From positions 1 to 44,283 of the forward strand of contig NZ_JACSWA010000389.1 of the NCBI RefSeq assembly GCF_016888125.1: DNA of 44,283 nucleotides, given 5' to 3'. Source of the stretch: Spirulina sp. CCY15215. GTDB lineage: Bacteria; Cyanobacteriota; Cyanobacteriia; Cyanobacteriales; Spirulinaceae. The notes beneath the pieces are model-generated. The model was not told the origin of the DNA and searched no databases. It saw only the letters and a program-made list of their open reading frames with translations. A program made the position numbers and the translations under genes. This document shows positions 1 to 5,915 of this stretch, in pieces; the stretch's first letter is position 1, and the number at the start of each line of letters is the position of its first letter.

Positions 1-21
1 TGAGAACGCCAGTTGTTCTGG

Positions 22-91
22 GAACGCTACGAGGTCTCTCGTAGCTGAAAGAATCCCCAACCATAATCTTTGATTTGGTTGGGGAGCGTTC
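22..91 (+). ncRNA. Possible structured RNA with three-way junction, upstream of tRNAs
   Basis: The segment can fold with a 7-bp closing stem (GAACGCT at 22-28 with AGCGTTC at 85-91). Inside are hairpin ACGAG/CTCGT (29-42, loop GTCT) and an 8-bp hairpin CCCCAACC/GGTTGGGG (55-84), joined by an unpaired stretch containing CTGAAAGAA. A further small hairpin AGAAC/GTTCT lies at 3-19. The closing stem has tRNA acceptor length, but there is no T-loop consensus and no anticodon arm, so it is not a normal tRNA. It matches no RNA family I recognise. It could be a decayed tRNA, a 3' UTR structure or a terminator of the gene to the left. Pairing is seen in the sequence; function is unknown. Confidence 0.3.
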
Positions 92-96
92 AATAT

Positions 97-169
97 TGTC
101 CCATAGCTCAATTGGCAGAGTGCGCGGTTGTTACCCGCGAGGTTGCAGGTTCGATGCCTGCTGGGACAG
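97..169 (+). tRNA. tRNA-Asn (anticodon GTT)
   Basis: A full cloverleaf can be drawn. The acceptor TGTCCCA pairs with TGGGACA. The D arm is GCTC/GAGT, and the anticodon stem CGCGG/CCGCG closes the loop TTGTTAC, giving GTT at 34-36. The T arm is GCAGG/CCTGC with loop TTCGATG, and the discriminator is G. CCA is not encoded. The loop (TTGTTAC rather than the usual CTGTTAA) and stems look less canonical than a typical single-copy cyanobacterial tRNA-Asn. With the next tRNA-like gene five bases downstream, this suggests an atypical tRNA cluster rather than the main housekeeping gene. Confidence 0.85.
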
Positions 170-173
170 TCGT

Positions 174-248
174 TGCCAGATAGACAAATTCGGTAAAGTC
201 ACCTGTCTCTGAAACAGGATTTTGTAGGTTCGATCCCTACCTCCTCAG
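174..248 (+). tRNA. tRNA-Gln-like (CTG), acceptor stem unpaired; probably decayed
   Basis: The body of a tRNA is clear: D arm GAC/GTC with GG in the loop, anticodon stem CCTGT/ACAGG with loop CTCTGAA (anticodon CTG, T33 present), and T arm GTAGG/CCTAC with loop TTCGATC. The 3' acceptor strand CTCCTCA would need TGAGGAG at the 5' end, but TGCCAGA is found, so only about three of seven positions can pair. Either the 5' strand has been replaced and this is a pseudogene, or the RNA is highly atypical. Most cyanobacteria use only a TTG-anticodon tRNA-Gln, so a CTG gene fits a tRNA-array remnant. Confidence 0.55.
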
Positions 249-279
249 TAATACTTTAGAGAAATTGGCGCGATCGCAA

Positions 280-2946
280 TTAATTCTTAATCTTATAAAC
301 TTTTCCGGTACTGCCATCAAATTCGACCCAATCTCCATCTTTCAACCATTGTGTAACCCCTGGAATAGAGACGATCGCGGGAATTCCCAACTCTCGAGAA
401 ACGATCGCCCCATGAGATAAAACACTTCCTTGTTCAACTAATAATCCCGCAGCAGCCGGAAAGAGGAGAATCCAACCTGGATCGGTACGTTCTGCGACTA
501 AAATCATACCGGGTTGTAAGGTTGAAGAATGATCTCGATCTAAGAATTCTTGGGGGTTTTGAATAACCCGCACCGAACCCCGAACGATGCCAGGAGAACA
601 GCCGATTCCTTGTTGAAAGTCTGCTGAAGAAGCGGTAGCAAAAAGTCGTTCTAAGGGCTGTCCTTTGAGGTAGGGAATGCCATAGGTTTCAAAGCGATCG
701 CTGGGGATTTTTCCTTCTCGATAGCCTTCAATTTCAGCCTTGCGAAGGGCAACTAATCCTTTTAAATTTGTACAAGTTGCGGTGCCTTCAATCATTCTCA
801 TAATTTCCTCAACTTCAAGATAAAAAATATCCTCGGTTTTCTCGATAAAATCGGCGATAAAAAAGTGTTTTCCCAACGCTAAAAAGACTTGTCTCGCGCG
901 ACCAAATACCCGCGTTCTTTCAAAACGGAGATTTTCGCGATCGCGGACTCCTTTCCGTGCATTTTGTAAGACCCAATGAAAGATTAATCGTCTTAAGGGA
1001 TGCGATCGCAAAGCACGGCGAACCTTTAATATATTAGGGTTTGGGGTGTCAGGTTGAGGAGGAGAAGTAGGGGCAGATTTGGCGAGAATACCGATCGCCC
1101 GCAATAAGGGTAAGGGATTATCCGCAAGAGTAAGACTTTCTAACTTAAGTTCTTCTAAACAGCGATCGCTAAACCGTGCCAAGTAATTTTGATATCGCGA
1201 TTTAAACTCAGGAATCGTTTCTATTGCGGCTAAAATCGACTCTAAGCGCCCTTGACAGAGAATTTGGATAAATGCCTCATTTTGGGATGCGATCGCCGCC
1301 ATTTTCTGCATTCTCCTAGCAGGTTCGGTACTAATAATATTTCCTTGTCCTGCTAACAAATCATTTTGCATCGTTCCTTCTTCATCCCCGCACCATTTTA
1401 CCGTTAAGCGACGCAATACCCCATAAAAAATCATGGTAAAGAAATCATTAATTAAAGGGGCATCCCAATGGGTTAATAATTCTTGTTCAATTGTTCGATA
1501 ATAGGCAACTAATTCATCAGCACTATTCGGTAATTGTTGGCCTGTTCCCTCTAAATTTCTCTCTAATCGTTTGTAAAATTTACGGATTTTGTAGGGGAGG
1601 AGAAAATAGTTTTTTAATAAACCGATCGCGGTTAGTAAAATTCGCCAACTATCTTGAAGGCGATCGCGCCAATTACCTTGTTGTAATTCCTGAATAATCT
1701 CCTCGGGGAGAGACTCTTTCACTCCCATCATCTGTCCCATAAATTGGCGATTGATGCGAAATCCCGGTAGCAAAGCAAGAACGCGATACCAGTTTAACAA
1801 ATTATAGTATATTCTACCCTGAATAAAGCCCAACATATTACTAAAAATGCGATCTTTTTGGGCAATTGTTTTTGCTGAAACACCCAATAAAAGGCAAAAT
1901 TGACGATATACTTCTTTATAGGCACGACGGGCAAAAGAAAAGGTGAGAGGAGTCGTAACTCCATGATAACTTTCGGCAATATTGCTATTATCCCAAAGAT
2001 TATAAGTTCCCTTCGGTTGATGGGTTTGAGGTAAAACGGTAATGGGACGAGATTGAAGAATATAGAGTCTATCATTGGCGATCGCCCATTCAATATCTTG
2101 AGGACTGCCAAAGATTTGATTGCATCGACGCAATAACTTAAAAATTTCTTGAATTTGTTCGTCGTTTAAACTAGATTTTTGGGCTAATTCTCTGGGAACT
2201 TCTGCGATTGAAATACCTGGTTTTAGTTCTGTTTTTAGTTGATGTTGCCTTTCTTTTTTGATAATTTGTTGTTGTATAATTTGACCTTGCCGATCTAAAT
2301 AAAAAGTATCTGCGTTACTCTCTCCTGATACTAAAGAAGTTCCCAAACCATATACAGAACTAATCACTGAAATATTACGCCGTCCTGTCATCGGATCTGC
2401 ACCAAAAGCTACCCCAGAAACAACAGAATCAATCATTTGTTGAATTAAAACGGCTGGGGGCAAAGCAATAGGAAAGAATCCTTGCTTTTGACGGTAATTA
2501 ATAACATTTTGGCTAAAAGTAGAACGCCAAACTTGCATAATATTCTCGCCTAAATCTTCTAAAGGAACACCTAACACTGTTTCTAGTTGTCCCGCAAAAG
2601 ACTGACTCCAATCGTCTTCTTCTCTTGCAGAAGACCTAACGGCAAATCGCCCTCCATAAGGAAAGAGATCGGCTAAAATTTGTAACAATTCTAGTTGAAC
2701 TCGTTCGCTGAGTTTTAAAGTGTTTAATAGTTCTTCAATATCGCTGAATTTTGCTGTTTTATCTCGGAATAATTGCTGATAAAGACGATAGTTTTGAGAG
2801 GACAAACTTTCTGTAAATGCCTCGGGGGTGAGAATGAAACCGGGGGGAGTCAGGAAGCCTTTTTGATGGAGTTGCGCGATCGCAAAGCCTTTGCCTCCCA
2901 TGATAGATTTTTCGGGTTTATCCCGCAAAGAAACGATATACCTCAT
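280..2946 (-). CDS. PEP/pyruvate-binding phosphotransferase (PEP synthase / rifampin phosphotransferase-like)
   Basis: 888 aa, close to rifampin-phosphotransferase length (about 870). The N-terminal third is a PPDK/PEP-synthase ATP-grasp domain (GGKG near residue 18, RSSAREED at 104-111, SFAGQ at 116-120, ending around the LQSRPI motif near 300). The middle third is a poorly conserved helical region. The C-terminus is the swivelling phospho-histidine domain with LSHGAIVSREL, the predicted phosphorylated His being about residue 845. Such enzymes move the beta-phosphate of ATP through this His to a substrate; the substrate here cannot be read from sequence. There is no C-terminal PEP/pyruvate TIM barrel as in true PpsA. 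The start overlaps the stop of the upstream UbiA-like gene by four bases (ATGA), so the two are translationally coupled. Confidence 0.85.
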   Translation of the reverse strand: MRYIVSLRDKPEKSIMGGKGFAIAQLHQKGFLTPPGFILTPEAFTESLSSQNYRLYQQLFRDKTAKFSDIEELLNTLKLSERVQLELLQILADLFPYGGRFAVRSSAREEDDWSQSFAGQLETVLGVPLEDLGENIMQVWRSTFSQNVINYRQKQGFFPIALPPAVLIQQMIDSVVSGVAFGADPMTGRRNISVISSVYGLGTSLVSGESNADTFYLDRQGQIIQQQIIKKERQHQLKTELKPGISIAEVPRELAQKSSLNDEQIQEIFKLLRRCNQIFGSPQDIEWAIANDRLYILQSRPITVLPQTHQPKGTYNLWDNSNIAESYHGVTTPLTFSFARRAYKEVYRQFCLLLGVSAKTIAQKDRIFSNMLGFIQGRIYYNLLNWYRVLALLPGFRINRQFMGQMMGVKESLPEEIIQELQQGNWRDRLQDSWRILLTAIGLLKNYFLLPYKIRKFYKRLERNLEGTGQQLPNSADELVAYYRTIEQELLTHWDAPLINDFFTMIFYGVLRRLTVKWCGDEEGTMQNDLLAGQGNIISTEPARRMQKMAAIASQNEAFIQILCQGRLESILAAIETIPEFKSRYQNYLARFSDRCLEELKLESLTLADNPLPLLRAIGILAKSAPTSPPQPDTPNPNILKVRRALRSHPLRRLIFHWVLQNARKGVRDRENLRFERTRVFGRARQVFLALGKHFFIADFIEKTEDIFYLEVEEIMRMIEGTATCTNLKGLVALRKAEIEGYREGKIPSDRFETYGIPYLKGQPLERLFATASSADFQQGIGCSPGIVRGSVRVIQNPQEFLDRDHSSTLQPGMILVAERTDPGWILLFPAAAGLLVEQGSVLSHGAIVSRELGIPAIVSIPGVTQWLKDGDWVEFDGSTGKVYKIKN

Positions 2947-3866
2947 AATGGAGGAAAAAAGGGAACGAAAAAAGGAACTATACCCAAACTAAGATAGATC
3001 GATAATGTCCATAATGCAGACATTGTATCAATTAATTTCGCCCCTTTACGAGTGGGACGGTTGAAGAAAACATAAGCAATTAAACTCACTCCTGTCCCTA
3101 AAACGAAAACCAAGAACCCAAAAGGGCGAGAAAATCCAATTTGTTCGGCAGCAAAATAAGAGGTAATTGAACTTAAAATAATAACAGAACACCAAACTAA
3201 AACAGCATTATCTCGCCCCCATAAAACACTATAAGTTTCCACGCCAACTTCTTCATCTTGGGGGGCGCGAATTTTACGCCCAATTTCGATTACTAATCCC
3301 GTACTACTACTCGCAACCAAAAACCAAAATATTTCTAGAGGGAGAGATTTTCCTAATACTAGCCAATCGCAAGCTGTCCCATATAAACAAATCAGAGGTA
3401 TAATTAAATTATGGCTAACTAAATATAAAACAGGATGAGTTTTAAGTAATGGTTTAATAAAGAATTCTTGACTCATTAAGAGCATATAAACCCAAACAAA
3501 GCCTAATAAAATAGCTAAATCTATACACAAAGAATAGGCTAAATATAACTGTATTCCTGCGCTAAAAATACCAAGAGTTCCTAATTCTTTTAAATCAATT
3601 AAACCTCGAGGTACAGGACGATAGGGACGATAGCGGCGATCATCATCATAATCTTTAAATTCATCAATAATTCTCAGTTGTAAAAAGAATAAAAATAAGG
3701 TAGTAAAAGCAACCAAGATCGCCTCTGAATTGGGATTGCGATCGCGGAGTAAAGCCGAATAAAATACCGTCGCACTACTAAAAACAAGAATGAGAATCCC
3801 ATTCTGGAGAAGTGGAAAACGTTCTTGTTGATAAATCCACCATCTTTTCAACATAATTCTTAACAT
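2943..3866 (-). CDS. UbiA-family membrane prenyltransferase
   Basis: 307 aa with about eight hydrophobic segments. The first Asp-rich motif is seen as LRIIDEFKDYDDD (residues 64-76), the counterpart of NDxxDxxxD that binds the Mg-prenyl diphosphate, followed by the family's RPxRPxPRG signature (residues 80-88). A second acidic motif (APQDEEVGVETYS, about 200-213) matches the second UbiA motif. The enzyme should join a prenyl chain to an acceptor in the membrane; neither donor nor acceptor can be told. It is not an obvious match to the quinone, chlorophyll or tocopherol enzymes. It sits between a small membrane-anchored protein (TAATG overlap) and a phosphotransferase (ATGA overlap), so the three probably act in one pathway. 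Confidence 0.8.
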   Translation of the reverse strand: MLRIMLKRWWIYQQERFPLLQNGILILVFSSATVFYSALLRDRNPNSEAILVAFTTLFLFFLQLRIIDEFKDYDDDRRYRPYRPVPRGLIDLKELGTLGIFSAGIQLYLAYSLCIDLAILLGFVWVYMLLMSQEFFIKPLLKTHPVLYLVSHNLIIPLICLYGTACDWLVLGKSLPLEIFWFLVASSSTGLVIEIGRKIRAPQDEEVGVETYSVLWGRDNAVLVWCSVIILSSITSYFAAEQIGFSRPFGFLVFVLGTGVSLIAYVFFNRPTRKGAKLIDTMSALWTLSIYLSLGIVPFFVPFFPPL

Positions 3867-4129
3867 TATCTGACGTTATTGCTCAATAATAATTGTTGCG
3901 CTTCTGTAATTTCTTCGTTACCCCATCCTTCAACTCGCAAGCGAGTGCTAATTTGAGTATCGCTGAATCCTTTGCTTTTCGCTAGTTTCATATAGTTTAC
4001 CAGTGCTTGTTGATTTGCGTCTTTTTTCGGGTTAACCGGGCGATCGCGATCGCCTTGGGAGGGTTTGGCGATCGCCTGATAGATAGCGACGACGATCCAT
4101 AATGTAATATTTAAAATATCTCCTAAGTC
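3866..4129 (-). CDS. Small membrane-anchored protein, no canonical start codon
   Basis: An open frame of about 87 codons encodes a hydrophobic helix (ITLWIVVAIYQAIA), a charged linker and a helical tail KGFSDTQISTRLRVEGWG... of the kind found at the C-terminus of several small bacterial proteins. Its TAA stop shares one base with the ATG of the UbiA-like gene (TAATG), so it looks like the first gene of that operon. No ATG, GTG or TTG precedes the membrane segment. TAGTGA stops lie just upstream. An AGGAG motif at about 4120-4124 would suit an ATT start near 4108 or 4117. The gene may use a rare start codon or may have lost its original 5' end, since the 54-bp repeat begins only 17 bases further out. 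No known function. Confidence 0.5.
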   Translation of the reverse strand, partial: DLGDILNITLWIVVAIYQAIAKPSQGDRDRPVNPKKDANQQALVNYMKLAKSKGFSDTQISTRLRVEGWGNEEITEAQQLLLSNNVR

Positions 4130-4145
4130 TTCTCACTATTAAATT

Positions 4146-4199
4146 AATACTCGTATTTGTGTAAAATTGCCACAATCTGTAACAATTTTTCAAGATTTA
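4146..4199. repeat. 54-bp direct repeat, copy 1
   Basis: This 54-bp stretch is identical to 5264-5317. It is AT-rich and starts AATACTCGTATTTGTG. The two copies enclose the GNAT toxin and its antitoxin, with 1064 bases between them. It is much longer than a normal target-site duplication. Confidence 0.9.
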
Positions 4200-4234
4200 T
4201 GATGATTAGGGAATGTCAATTGCGATTTATCTTA

Positions 4235-4756
4235 CTATGTATTTTGTTGCATTGCTTTTCGGATGGTTTGTAGTGGCAAAAAAAGAACAAGGGGTTTATT
4301 TTTTAAGGAAATAAATCCCCGGTTTTGATAATATTTTTTAACAGATTCATCTTTTGCCTTAACATAAACCGCCCAAACACCTATTTTATGAGATATATCA
4401 ATAGCACATTCAAAAGCATGTCTTAGGAGTTTTTTACCTAATCCCTGTTTCTGTACGGAAATATCTACTGCCAGTCTACCTACAAGAAAAGCGGGAGTTT
4501 CTGTTGGGAAATTCTCCTGTAAATCTGGTATAGATTGAGTTGATATAATTCCCATACTTGAGGTATAAAATCCTTGGATTGTCTTAGTTTCCAAAGAATA
4601 AGCTACAAAAACTCGCGACACACCCCATTCATGATTTTTCCAAGCATATTGTTTTAAATATTGATCTAAGTCTGATTGACCGGATTCAAATTTATACTTT
4701 TTCAAGCTACTACGAGTTACTCCCGCAGAATCTAATGGTTTAATTTGCCAATCCAC
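4235..4756 (-). CDS. GNAT-family N-acetyltransferase toxin (TacT/AtaT-like)
   Basis: 173 aa, the usual size for GNAT toxins. Seen: the N-terminal F-x(7)-LDQYLKQYA helix typical of TacT-type toxins (about 23-38), the acetyl-CoA loop QKQGLG (102-107, matching Q/RxxGxG), and the C-terminal KKYYQNRGF strand with the Tyr (142/143) that acts in catalysis. Known members acetylate the amino group of charged aminoacyl-tRNAs and stop translation. The start is GTG at 4756, preceded by AAAGGA about ten bases upstream. The antitoxin-like gene lies upstream on the same strand, 131 bases away, an unusually large gap for this family, where the genes usually overlap. The pair is enclosed by a 54-bp direct repeat, consistent with recent gain. 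Confidence 0.8.
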   Translation of the reverse strand: MDWQIKPLDSAGVTRSSLKKYKFESGQSDLDQYLKQYAWKNHEWGVSRVFVAYSLETKTIQGFYTSSMGIISTQSIPDLQENFPTETPAFLVGRLAVDISVQKQGLGKKLLRHAFECAIDISHKIGVWAVYVKAKDESVKKYYQNRGFISLKNKPLVLFLPLQTIRKAMQQNT

Positions 4757-4821
4757 AAAAGTTAAGTCCTTTTATTTATTGTAAATAGTAAAGTATATAC
4801 CAGAAAAATTTGTTCAAATTT

Positions 4822-4853
4822 AAAACTCTACTAGAGTGAGCCAATAGAGTTTT
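4822..4853 (-). promoter_or_regulatory. Inverted repeat between antitoxin and toxin genes
   Basis: AAAACTCTA (4822-4830) pairs perfectly with TAGAGTTTT (4845-4853) around a 14-base loop. On the minus strand the hairpin follows the antitoxin stop and ends in a short T-run, so it could act as a weak terminator that lowers toxin expression, or as an operator. The structure is seen; the role is inferred. Confidence 0.45.
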
Positions 4854-4887
4854 AATGATTTAATAAAGTTGAGAATTTGTTCAGCAT

Positions 4888-5106
4888 CTACTCAAATAAT
4901 GACAGAAGCTCATCGGATGGCTCTGGTGGATTCATCATGGCTCTGTAAATAATCTTGCTGTCCTCCTCTGATAGACTTAAAATCAATTTTTCATCTTTTT
5001 GCGGAATATTTGGACTTTCATCTCTTTTCAGAGAGAATCTTTTGCAAAAAGTTTTCCACCAGTTTGATTTTCGCTGATTTGATGTAATCTGATTTCGTAC
5101 TAGCAT
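4888..5106 (-). CDS. TacA/DUF1778-like antitoxin lacking the RHH domain
   Basis: 72 aa. The C-terminus (SLSEEDSKIIY, then NPPEPSDELLSLFE, residues 44-72) closely resembles the toxin-wrapping tail of DUF1778/TacA antitoxins, where LSxxD, NPPxPNxxL and a final LF are conserved. The N-terminal 40 residues are basic and Trp-rich (NWWKTFCKRF) and do not look like the ribbon-helix-helix DNA-binding domain that normally comes first; full-length family members are about 90-95 aa. A strong Shine-Dalgarno (AGGAAGAAGG) stands three to five bases before the ATG, so the short form appears to be translated as such. It probably neutralises the GNAT toxin; autoregulation by DNA binding would have to work differently. 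Confidence 0.65.
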   Translation of the reverse strand: MLVRNQITSNQRKSNWWKTFCKRFSLKRDESPNIPQKDEKLILSLSEEDSKIIYRAMMNPPEPSDELLSLFE

Positions 5107-5146
5107 GACCTTCTTCCTAAATTTTTTAATGATCGAGTCAGTAAGT

Positions 5147-5202
5147 TTAAGTTTTTAGTCTTAAGTTTTTAGTCTTAAGTTTTTAGTCTTAAGTTTTTAG
5201 TC
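5147..5202. repeat. Four perfect 14-bp tandem repeats
   Basis: The unit TTAAGTTTTTAGTC occurs four times without mismatch, 40-95 bases upstream of the antitoxin start. It lies in the expected promoter/operator region of the toxin-antitoxin pair. It may be an iterated binding site or simple slippage. Confidence 0.85.
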
Positions 5203-5263
5203 AAACCCCTACCCGTACTAGGATAGCTCAGTTTCGTGCAAAGGTCAAGTTTATCTTAAACTG

Positions 5264-5317
5264 AATACTCGTATTTGTGTAAAATTGCCACAATCTGTAA
5301 CAATTTTTCAAGATTTA
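5264..5317. repeat. 54-bp direct repeat, copy 2
   Basis: Perfect copy of 4146-4199 in the same orientation, marking the right edge of the toxin-antitoxin segment. Sequence beyond the repeat differs on both sides (CTG versus ATT before it, CAATC versus TGATG after it). Confidence 0.9.
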
Positions 5318-5385
5318 CAATCAAGATTAATACTTACTAACGACTACTAAAGAATTGAAAATATTGTGTACGTTGACTTGGACTA

Positions 5386-5874
5386 ATGATGAGTAAAAAA
5401 CAGATTGTTAAAATTATTTTTCTGGCTTTTCTCTTGCAAGGTTGTGGAGGCTTATTTATTCGTCCCCAGATTCCCACAGGAGGACTCAATAGCAATTCTC
5501 CTGAAGAAAACCCCGCTTATAGTGGTGACGGACGTTATTTAGCCTTTACCTCCGATCGCAACGGACAGCGCAATATTTATCTCTACGATCTCCAACAACG
5601 CACCCTTATTTCCCTTCCTAACCTTAACCGTCGCAACTCCGTACAAGATCAGCCCTCCCTCAGTACAGATGGTCGGTATCTTGCTTATATTTCCACAGAA
5701 CGAGGGCGTAGCGATGTTTATGTCTACGATCGCCAAACATCGCGATCGCAACTGTTAACGGCGAATGTACGAGGGTCTTCCCGCAATCCTACCATTAGCG
5801 GCGATGGTAGTTCCATCGCCTTCCAAACCAGTCAACTTGGACAATGGAATATTGCGATCGTAGAACGGAACTAA
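5386..5874 (+). CDS. TolB-like (PD40 beta-propeller) lipoprotein
   Basis: 162 aa. The N-terminus is a lipoprotein signal (hydrophobic IIFLAFLLQG followed by Cys at about residue 20). The mature part has three PD40/TolB-type repeats: GDGRYLAFTSDRNGQRNIYLYD, STDGRYLAYIS..DVYVYDR and SGDGSSIAFQTS..WNIAI. That is only half of a six-bladed propeller, so it must be a partial propeller, an oligomer or a partner-completed fold. Two in-frame ATGs (5386, 5389) are equally possible starts. Known TolB works at the outer membrane in the Tol-Pal system; here no tol or pal genes are adjacent, so a specific role cannot be given. Forty bases separate it from the downstream nuclease gene. Confidence 0.75.
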   Translation: MMSKKQIVKIIFLAFLLQGCGGLFIRPQIPTGGLNSNSPEENPAYSGDGRYLAFTSDRNGQRNIYLYDLQQRTLISLPNLNRRNSVQDQPSLSTDGRYLAYISTERGRSDVYVYDRQTSRSQLLTANVRGSSRNPTISGDGSSIAFQTSQLGQWNIAIVERN

Positions 5875-5915
5875 ATCGTTGATAATAGATAATGAATAAT
5901 AAAGGATAGAAAACA

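Noticed and set aside
22..91. Hammerhead ribozyme
   Set aside because: The three-way junction has only one linker; the required CUGANGA and separate GAAA core segments are not both present.
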